Source: Candidatus Omnitrophota bacterium (GTDB lineage Bacteria > Omnitrophota > Gorgyraeia > Zapsychrales > Fredricksoniimonadaceae). Taken from it: DNA of 6,540 nt. This document shows, piece after piece, positions 1-5,486 of this stretch (positions are counted from its first letter, which is position 1; each line of letters opens with the position of its first letter). A program made the translations under genes and the position numbers. The notes under the pieces are model-generated. The model saw only the letters and a program-made list of their open reading frames with translations, was not told the DNA's origin and did no database searches. Location: contig JACQQW010000188.1 of assembly GCA_016206745.1 (NCBI GenBank), positions 1-6,540 on the forward strand. Reading direction: 5' to 3'.

Positions 1-11
1 CATTCATAGGG

Positions 12-17
12 TATACT
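12..17 (+). promoter_or_regulatory. Candidate -10 box (TATACT) for the β-barrel gene
   Basis: TATACT matches the sigma-70 -10 consensus at 5 of 6 positions and ends 6 nt before the ATG at 24. Normal -10 to start-site spacing would begin transcription at or next to the start codon, giving a leaderless or near-leaderless message. This fits the lack of a well-placed Shine-Dalgarno; only AGGG at 8-11 is seen, 12 nt from the ATG. The -35 box would lie outside the window, so the promoter is unproven. The same hexamer recurs on both strands at 4707-4716. Confidence 0.35.
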
Positions 18-23
18 TTATCT

Positions 24-2600
24 ATGTTCCGAAAACAGGTTTTTTATTATTGGATTATATGGGTATTAATTTCTCCGCCTTGTTTTGCCCAAAACAGAAA
101 TGAAGTGATTAATCTTGCCATGGACCAAATGCAGGAACGCAGGGCAGCCATCAATGCCCTGCTGGATTCCATGGAAGTGGAAGAAACTCCCCCTAACCCG
201 CTCTTTGAAAAACAGAGGGGGAATGTCACCGCGTCCCCCCCTCTTTTTTATAAAGAGGGGGCTGGGGGGAGTTTAAAAACAACCATACACGGTGAAGTGC
301 GCACCTCCGCCGGCATCAATTCTGATGGCGAGGGAGTGTTCACCCGCGCCAATTTTGATTTGAACGAACGGAACTGGAGGATGCTCTCCAGCGACGGGCT
401 AAATCGCCGGACCAATACGTATGACCCGGCGCTTTATTCCCGGGTCAAAGTGGTAATGGATGCGGCCGTGGCTTCCTCAGTGTCGACGCATTTGAACATC
501 ACCGCTGATCCCTGGAGTTATACCGGCAAAACCAGGGAAGAAATGGTCACGGATTCTTTTGGAGACAGAATCAAGGTCCAATATTACGCGTGGGGCAATG
601 TGCCCTTTACGGTCAATCGCTCATTTAGGACATTGCTTTTGGGGGATGGGTTTAATACGCCTGAAATCAAGATCAAAAAAGGTGTGGTGCCGGCCTCTAT
701 TTTAAGGACCACTTTTGGCTCCACGTTTACGACTCCCGATATGAAGGTGGAATATACATTTTTTCCTTTACGGGAAGCCTGGGTCGATATAAAACCCTCG
801 GACAATGTGAAATTGAAAGTTTTTCCGATAGGATACGAAGATCAGGCCTTGACCACGGACGATCCTTTACGGCTTTCCAATAACAGGGCATGGTGGGAAG
901 AAAGCCCCTGGATCAGGGACTGGACGCAGGGGACGCTCAATACGGGCGCGAATCCTTTGGATTTTACCAAAGGCCAATGGGACCGTTCCCTGGCCTTCTT
1001 TACCCGCGACAGCGACGGCCAGCGTTTGACGGCTTTGCGCGGCGTTTCGGTTGATATGAATCCGGTCGGGGAAACTTCTTTAAAGGCCGCCATAGCCTCG
1101 CCCAAGACATTGTGGCAGGAATATAGGGAAGTCACCGCGGTGCCGGCGAGCATGCGGGTCAAGCACTTCCTTGATGATAAAGTTTATGTGGGGGGTGTCG
1201 CCAACGCGCACCAGGGATTTGTCAACGGAGAAAAAGACGCGGAAAATTATGTGGGCGGCTTTGACGCCGGCATTGTCCCCTTTGACGGGCTTGAACTCAG
1301 CGGCCAATACAGCCGGTCTAAAAGCCATTATGACCAAACCAATGCGTCATTTGCCAGCAAGAAACAGGGAAACGCGTATATTGTTTCCCTGGAGGCGGCT
1401 TCCAATCCTGTGGATGTGCTCAACAAGGATTATTTTGGCCTGACCCCGGCCCAGAAAACCGATGGTTTCTACAAAACCAAATTATTTTGGGCCAGGATGG
1501 ACGAGAAATTCGAGTCTTCGCTGTCGAATTACCATGAGACCCGCGATGACAATTTCGGCAGCCGGCATTTGAGTTTTTATCCGGGGACTTATCAATATTT
1601 GCCGGGCATTAAGCCTGGCCCCACGGAAGATGATCTGGCCCCCATTGCCCTGGGCAATGGCCTTGATTATGGCCGCTCCGTGATCGGCTGGCGCGCGGAC
1701 ACAAGGGCGTTGGAGGGGCGGCTCAAAGGCCTCAATGATGTGCGCCGGGTCATGAGCAATAAGGAAAAACACTTGGAAACCGAGGCCCGCACGCAATGGG
1801 ATTATGAATTGACCTCCCGCTTAAGGACCAAGGCGCTATTTGTCTGGGACGCCCTGCCCAAGACCCGGGCGGAGCTGGATCCCTTTGTTGTCAGCGGGGA
1901 CACGGGAGAACCGTTGATCAATACGGCCGTGCGGCCGGACAAAAACCCAAGCGTTTCCACCGGTTCTTTGGGGGCGCGGTATCAAATGAGCGATTGGGCC
2001 GCCATTAACGGCGTCTGGGAATACACCAATGATTCGAGAGCGGCAACCGACAATTTTCCAAACGGGATCCTTAATGACGCGAGTTTCGCGACCTATACCG
2101 AAAACGGCAGGATATACCGCAAGGTGTTGCCGTTTTTATACGACCAGGGGTATTTTGACCAGCCGCCTTATGATTATTTTAACATTTTTAAGACAGGTTT
2201 GGAGCTGACCCCCAATGAACTATGGCATATTTACCTGGATTATACCCGCAACCCCAATAAATTCGCCGGCAATGTCGATGATAATATGAACCATTACGGG
2301 ATTGAGGCGGATTTTTCACCGACGAAAAGGCTGGGGTTTTTCGCGCGGTACACATTGTCGCGGGGGTATGATATCGACCGTTTGGTCTATGACAATTTGC
2401 TTGATTATAAGGATTATTACAATTTCTTTTTTGAGGCCCGCTGGCTCCCGGAACAGGACACCACGCTTTCCCTGCGATACGGCGTGGGGCCTTATTATGA
2501 CGCGCAAGTGGTCAATGCCAACCCGTATTTGACCTATTACACCTCGCCGGTCCTGCAGATCCAGCACATTTTGCGGTTGACGTATCAGAAGAAATTCTAA
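24..2600 (+). CDS. Exported outer-membrane β-barrel protein, 858 aa, function unknown
   Basis: Residues 1-22 form a signal peptide: basic start (MFRK), hydrophobic core, likely cleavage after CFA at residue 22. Residues about 25-53 are a short amphipathic helix. Residues 54-84 are encoded by an inserted palindromic repeat and look out of place (Pro/Gly-rich, PPLF, KEGAGG). From about 86 to the end the protein alternates short β-type stretches rich in Tyr, Trp and Arg with polar Asn/Asp/Gly turns. It ends HILRLTYQKKF; a terminal Phe with aliphatic and aromatic residues at alternating upstream positions is the classic BAM β-signal. The gene is thus most likely a large outer-membrane barrel, a porin-like channel or substrate receptor. 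I see no TonB box or plug domain, so a TonB-dependent transporter is not supported. I recall similar long barrels in uncultured Omnitrophota-type genomes, but the substrate is unknown. ATG at 24 is chosen because it gives an intact signal peptide. The gene converges on the minus-strand Cys-rich gene with a 68-bp gap. Confidence 0.85.
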   Translation: MFRKQVFYYWIIWVLISPPCFAQNRNEVINLAMDQMQERRAAINALLDSMEVEETPPNPLFEKQRGNVTASPPLFYKEGAGGSLKTTIHGEVRTSAGINSDGEGVFTRANFDLNERNWRMLSSDGLNRRTNTYDPALYSRVKVVMDAAVASSVSTHLNITADPWSYTGKTREEMVTDSFGDRIKVQYYAWGNVPFTVNRSFRTLLLGDGFNTPEIKIKKGVVPASILRTTFGSTFTTPDMKVEYTFFPLREAWVDIKPSDNVKLKVFPIGYEDQALTTDDPLRLSNNRAWWEESPWIRDWTQGTLNTGANPLDFTKGQWDRSLAFFTRDSDGQRLTALRGVSVDMNPVGETSLKAAIASPKTLWQEYREVTAVPASMRVKHFLDDKVYVGGVANAHQGFVNGEKDAENYVGGFDAGIVPFDGLELSGQYSRSKSHYDQTNASFASKKQGNAYIVSLEAASNPVDVLNKDYFGLTPAQKTDGFYKTKLFWARMDEKFESSLSNYHETRDDNFGSRHLSFYPGTYQYLPGIKPGPTEDDLAPIALGNGLDYGRSVIGWRADTRALEGRLKGLNDVRRVMSNKEKHLETEARTQWDYELTSRLRTKALFVWDALPKTRAELDPFVVSGDTGEPLINTAVRPDKNPSVSTGSLGARYQMSDWAAINGVWEYTNDSRAATDNFPNGILNDASFATYTENGRIYRKVLPFLYDQGYFDQPPYDYFNIFKTGLELTPNELWHIYLDYTRNPNKFAGNVDDNMNHYGIEADFSPTKRLGFFARYTLSRGYDIDRLVYDNLLDYKDYYNFFFEARWLPEQDTTLSLRYGVGPYYDAQVVNANPYLTYYTSPVLQIQHILRLTYQKKF
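184..274. repeat. Nested palindromic repeat inserted in frame in the β-barrel gene
   Basis: The outer arms AAACTCCCCC (184-193) and GGGGGAGTTT (265-274) are perfect inverted repeats, with partial pairing continuing inward (194-199 against 259-264). Inside are two smaller hairpins: CTCT/AGAG around 201-217, and a perfect 10-bp stem CCCCCTCTTT (237-246) / AAAGAGGGGG (252-261) with loop TTTAT. The alternative foldings make a nested cruciform-type element. It reads through without a stop and encodes about residues 54-84. C-run/G-run palindromes of this style are dispersed in many bacterial genomes and often give PPL...KGG-like peptides when translated. This copy sits between the N-terminal helix and the barrel, a place likely to tolerate extra residues. 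Copy number in this genome cannot be seen from one window. Confidence 0.8.
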
Positions 2601-2609
2601 AATAATTAA

Positions 2610-2666
2610 GGGGACGCGTAACTAATTCGGGGACATGTACGGTTTCTGTACGTGTCCCCGAATTAG
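2610..2666. repeat. REP-like hairpin with GGGGAC heads in the convergent gap
   Basis: Arms at 2622-2640 and 2648-2666 pair over 19 bp with one G-T wobble around a 7-nt loop (GGTTTCT). GGGGAC occurs as a direct repeat at 2610-2615 and 2629-2634, and as GTCCCC at 2654-2659. A stable foldback preceded by a GGAC-type head is the usual form of REP sequences mobilised by RAYT tyrosine transposases (Y1_Tnp family), so this may be such a non-autonomous element. It may also block read-through between the two converging genes, but neither strand has a T-run after the stem, so it is not a standard intrinsic terminator. Its right end lies 2 bp from the minus-strand stop codon. Confidence 0.7.
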
Positions 2667-2668
2667 GA

Positions 2669-4696
2669 CTAATTACTGGTTCCACAGCAGATTCCGTAAC
2701 AGGCAACATCATCACCTGCGCCCCAGCAATGCCAGCTTTTGGCGGTCCCCCCATTGCTTGCGTTGGGATAAGCCGCGTTGGAATTTTGATCAAAATGTTC
2801 AATAGTGCCGCCTCCGGTCAGAAATTGTCCGGGGGCGCAATTTTGTGAATCCACGATTTCGCCCCCATAATTAACGACCGGGTTTCGCCTTACAGTGCAT
2901 TGAAGGTTGGATCCCGTCAGAGGCGCGCAACAAACGGCAAAACATATGGTATTGTCGTTTTCTCCATAACAATGCCAGCCCACGGGGGTTTGTCCGTCTG
3001 AGGCCTGGTTTTGCCATCCTTGAGGCGTCCATGATCCATCATTGACCGGATAAGCGAAATTTCCGTTGCCGTTAGAATGCATTCCCCCTCCGGTCAAGAC
3101 CTCTCCGGGATTGCAGTTGGCCTGGGTTTCTTCCCCTCCCACGACCGCGCGCACAACGCATTGCTGCACGGGCAAAGAGGAGGGACAGCAGACGGCATAA
3201 CATTCGATATTATCGTCTTCCCCAAAACACCGCCACCTGGTGGCGCCTGTTCCGCTTATACACTGACCACTGTTGTTGGAGGGGCAATCCCAATTCGCGT
3301 TTCTGTCATTTGGAAAATCCCTTTCCCGCACGCCTCCCCCTGTGGCGATTTCCCCTGGTAAACAGGAGGGACTATAGACTTGGTCAGATCCAATGGCAGA
3401 ACGGACAATGCATTGAATGGGGGCAACCACGCACGTCTGGCTGAGCGGGTCGCAGGTTTGATTGCCGGGGCAGCCGCAGTCTTGGCAGCAGGTGGTTTGG
3501 TTTTCACCATTATTGAGATTATTGCATTGGCCGTCACCGCAGGATGATTCGCATTTACCGGTGTTCGTGCCGCAGAGTTGCATGCCTGTGCAGGAACAGC
3601 CTGTAAAACTGCCGCAGTTGCAGTCTGTTGCGCAGGTATTGCAGTCTTCGCCGAATTGCGGTTCACAAAATTCATGGCCTGGCGCGCCGCAGGTGGCTAT
3701 GCAGGTGCCGGTGGCGGCATTGGTTGTGTCGCACATTTGTCCCGTGGGACAGGCGCAGTCTACGCAACAGGTGTTTTGGTCCTCACCGAATTCATTTTGG
3801 CAGCCGTCCACGCCGCAGGTATTGACGCACGTGGCAGTGGGCAGGTCACACTTTGTGTTGGTTCCGCAGGGACAGTCCGCGGCACAGGTGGCGCAATTTT
3901 CCCCAAATTGGGGCTGGCAGACGCCCGCGTCCCCCGGTCCCGCGCCCGGGTCACTGCCGCACGTAGGCACGCACATATTCCCTTCAGGCCTGTGCGCGGG
4001 TTCGCAATACCCTTCGCATTTTTGTTCCGGATTGACCGTACTGCACTCGGCAAGCAGGCCCACCAATGTTATATCCACGTCATCCAATAATTCCGTCCCA
4101 TCACCGGGACAGGTGGTGGCGTTTGTAATGCCGCGGCGGCATTGCGGCGTGCAGTCGCGGTCGCCGTCGCCATCGGTGGTGTCCTGCTGGCAGACCTGCA
4201 CATTTTGAAGGGCCCCGCAGTTAAATTGAAAAACCCTGTCTCTCACATTGTCAAGAGGGGTCCCGCTGCCGCATACATGGAACCCCGCGGGGATGCCGTC
4301 TGTTGCCGGCTGGGGCGCGCTGGCCGGGGATCGCCAGCAAACAGAATTGCTGCGCACGGGCTCGGTGCAGCACGCAGGATCCACTTCGCATTTAAGACCA
4401 AAATCGCACCCGGCCGGGGTGGAATTTTTGCTGTAAACCCTTTCGGTTTTTTTACACCCGCTGGCCCCGCAAGAACCGGGGACCCAGGTAAACGTGCAGG
4501 GGGGAAGATCAATGTTGACGTCCTGCGGTTCGATCAAATGATCGTCCGTTGATTCCTGGACGCTGTGGCTCCAGAGTTTAAAATGGGCCTGGATGGAGCG
4601 CAGGACATAAGGTCCCCCAACAATAATGCCGGTGATGACCAAAACGGCAATGGCGGCTAGTTCAATGGTGGATTGGCCTTTGTGCACTGGACGCAT
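2669..4696 (-). CDS. Cys-rich pilin-like surface protein with class III signal sequence
   Basis: This 675-residue protein starts MRPVHKGQSTIEL and continues with a hydrophobic helix to about residue 33. A Gly before the cleavage site, Gln at mature +1 and Glu at +5 (E12) are hallmarks of prepilin-peptidase substrates (class III/type IV pilin, Flp/TadE-like), cleaved after G7. Such proteins keep the helix as an assembly or membrane anchor. The rest is extracytoplasmic: I count 72 cysteines (about 11%), so many disulfides are expected. Residues 67-242 are irregular and Cys-rich; 246-422 hold four modules with a GE(N/D)..TC..DC.C pattern; 429-671 hold three copies of a further Cys domain. A pilin-like stem carrying a large display region fits a minor pilin, a tip adhesin or a surface protein. 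No adhesin domain that I can name with certainty is visible. ATG at 4696 is supported by the signal sequence and a promoter just upstream. The stop is TAG. The gene is divergent from the mini-secretin gene, which hints at a shared export system. Confidence 0.85.
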   Translation of the reverse strand: MRPVHKGQSTIELAAIAVLVITGIIVGGPYVLRSIQAHFKLWSHSVQESTDDHLIEPQDVNIDLPPCTFTWVPGSCGASGCKKTERVYSKNSTPAGCDFGLKCEVDPACCTEPVRSNSVCWRSPASAPQPATDGIPAGFHVCGSGTPLDNVRDRVFQFNCGALQNVQVCQQDTTDGDGDRDCTPQCRRGITNATTCPGDGTELLDDVDITLVGLLAECSTVNPEQKCEGYCEPAHRPEGNMCVPTCGSDPGAGPGDAGVCQPQFGENCATCAADCPCGTNTKCDLPTATCVNTCGVDGCQNEFGEDQNTCCVDCACPTGQMCDTTNAATGTCIATCGAPGHEFCEPQFGEDCNTCATDCNCGSFTGCSCTGMQLCGTNTGKCESSCGDGQCNNLNNGENQTTCCQDCGCPGNQTCDPLSQTCVVAPIQCIVRSAIGSDQVYSPSCLPGEIATGGGVRERDFPNDRNANWDCPSNNSGQCISGTGATRWRCFGEDDNIECYAVCCPSSLPVQQCVVRAVVGGEETQANCNPGEVLTGGGMHSNGNGNFAYPVNDGSWTPQGWQNQASDGQTPVGWHCYGENDNTICFAVCCAPLTGSNLQCTVRRNPVVNYGGEIVDSQNCAPGQFLTGGGTIEHFDQNSNAAYPNASNGGTAKSWHCWGAGDDVACYGICCGTSN
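2684..3412 (-). repeat. Three tandem copies of a ~75-residue Cys domain (protein residues 429-671)
   Basis: The copies cover residues 429-504, 513-590 and 600-671. Each has C, 14-19 residues, C, exactly 7 residues, GGG (in a TGGG context), a variable Asn/Gly-rich stretch, W-x-C, exactly 8 residues, C, 3 residues, CC. The six conserved cysteines are C429/445/490/499/503/504, C513/528/576/585/589/590 and C600/620/657/666/670/671. The first copy has two extra cysteines (471, 479). The copies differ widely outside the framework, so the duplication is old or under structural selection. I do not recognise a named family. Confidence 0.85.
3431..3961 (-). repeat. Four Cys-rich modules of the CGDGxC...GENxxTCxxDCxC type (residues 246-422)
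   Basis: The modules run about 246-290, 294-332, 336-382 and 386-422. Each has eight framework cysteines, with two extra in the third copy (367, 369). The core is GEN or GED, then TC(C), two residues, DC, one residue, C, for example GENQTTCCQDCGC in the fourth copy. Similar short modules occur in extracellular bacterial proteins as disulfide-stabilised or metal-binding repeats; here they probably form a stiff stalk between the pilin-like N-terminus and the C-terminal domains. That role is inference. Confidence 0.75.
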
Positions 4697-4738
4697 ACCT
4701 AATAAAAGTATATACTATGGCAACTCGTTAAGCAACAA
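4688..4738. promoter_or_regulatory. Overlapping divergent promoters sharing one palindrome
   Basis: AGTATATACT at 4707-4716 is a perfect 10-bp palindrome, so TATACT is present on both strands, at 4711-4716 (plus) and 4712-4707 (minus). On the plus strand TGGACG (4688-4693) lies 17 bp upstream and matches the -35 consensus at 4 of 6 positions; transcription would start near 4723. On the minus strand TTGCTT (4735-4730) also lies 17 bp upstream of the -10, with 3 of 6 matches; transcription would start near 4700, about 4 nt before the pilin-like ATG. Two polymerases could not occupy the overlapping -10 boxes at once, so mutually exclusive firing is expected. Confidence 0.5.
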
Positions 4739-4757
4739 GAAAGCAAAGGCGCCTATT

Positions 4758-5486
4758 ATCATAAAACTTGTTTATTTTTTATTGATTATGCCTGCCTTTC
4801 TGGTGACCATAACAGGTCATGCGCAAGAGGCAGTTCCTTTGATCAGGGCCGCCATCGAAGTCAATGCCGTGCGCCTCATCCTTAACGATGAGCACAGGGA
4901 TGGGGTGGATTGGGAAGCCATTGTCTCGGATTTTCACACCCTGCAATTAAAGAAAGAAGACAATCCTGTTTGGGCGGACAAGAAATACAAAATCAGCGTC
5001 GGTACGGTTTCCGATGAAGATTATGCGGTGCTGCTGGAGGCTTTGGATACGGTCGGCAAGATGACCCAGGCCGCTCAACCGCCTGTGATCATCGAGGCGG
5101 ACAAAAAACAAGGCTTGAATATGGCCTTTGCCGGGCATAAGAACGACGGCCATGTCCGCGCGGACCTGCTGTTGACCCATACGTCCACCGGTGGACCCGA
5201 ATTGCGCCTGGAGCCGTTTATCGGCATGGTTTTAAAAGACGGCGGTAACCCGGTGATAACGACGCTTAAAACCCAGACGGATGTGCCGCTTAAAGATAAC
5301 ATGACCATCGTCCTTGGCGGGATCATTTCTGAACAGGAAATCACCAAAACACATAAGTTCCCTCTTTTGGGTAATTTGCCGATTGTGGGTCTGGTGTTCC
5401 GCAGCCAGGGACGTTTAGTGGAAAGGACCGAGACGGTCATTTTTTTAACTGTGCGATTTAAAACGGCGCAGACATTTGAAAAATGA
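4758..5486 (+). CDS. Short exported secretin-domain protein (mini-secretin)
   Basis: Numbered from 4758, residues 1-22 look like a signal peptide (IKLVYFLLIMPAFLV, cleaved after GHA). Residues about 26-60 (AAIEVNAVRLIL, DWEAIVSDF) resemble the small periplasmic domains that precede secretin channels. The C-terminal third carries the strongest signals: VPLKDNMTIVLGGII (176-190), KFPLLGNLPIVGLVF (200-214) and ERTETVIFLTVRF (222-234), the usual closing motifs of the secretin domain (GspD/PilQ/RcpA type). Secretins normally have 400-700 residues with several N-domains and a full barrel; here there are about 242 residues and the first half of the channel domain is compressed, so it may be an accessory or degenerate secretin. 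The start is uncertain. ATGs at 4626, 4635, 4650 and 4665 lie inside the divergent gene and upstream of the predicted transcription start. ATG 4788 would leave a 10-residue hydrophobic stub with no basic residue and no ribosome site. AAAGG at 4745-4749 is placed for the ATT/ATC/ATA codons at 4755-4763, so a non-AUG start is my best guess. Confidence 0.75.
   Translation: MIKLVYFLLIMPAFLVTITGHAQEAVPLIRAAIEVNAVRLILNDEHRDGVDWEAIVSDFHTLQLKKEDNPVWADKKYKISVGTVSDEDYAVLLEALDTVGKMTQAAQPPVIIEADKKQGLNMAFAGHKNDGHVRADLLLTHTSTGGPELRLEPFIGMVLKDGGNPVITTLKTQTDVPLKDNMTIVLGGIISEQEITKTHKFPLLGNLPIVGLVFRSQGRLVERTETVIFLTVRFKTAQTFEK

Noticed and set aside
66..86. Possible lipobox at SPPC (C20) in the β-barrel protein.
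   Set aside because: Two prolines before the Cys do not fit a lipobox, the FAQ cleavage site follows directly, and a barrel with a C-terminal Phe β-signal does not need a lipid anchor.
2622..2666. Standard bidirectional intrinsic terminator.
   Set aside because: The stem is strong but no T-run follows it on either strand; a REP-like element is the better description, though it may still slow transcription.
3462..4208. A 248-codon open frame on the plus strand, antisense to the Cys-rich gene, with its own repeats (GQ, SSPN, PQ patterns), plus a second one at 3578-4090.
   Set aside because: Its repeats mirror the Cys modules of the sense gene (TGC/TGT read backwards), it has no ribosome site, signal peptide or recognisable domain, and the sense protein is strongly supported.
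4142..4552. A 136-codon plus-strand frame antisense to the N-terminal part of the Cys-rich gene.
   Set aside because: It has Ala/Gly/Arg-rich low-complexity composition and no start signals, and is explained by the opposite-strand gene.
4717..4731. ATG at 4717 just after the plus-strand -10 box.
   Set aside because: It reads only M-A-T-R before a stop, in a different frame, and lies slightly before the predicted transcript start.
4626..4757. Upstream extension of the mini-secretin frame to ATG 4626, 4635, 4650 or 4665.
   Set aside because: It overlaps the 5' coding region of the divergent pilin-like gene, yields about 44 unlikely residues before the signal peptide, and lies upstream of the predicted transcription start near 4723.
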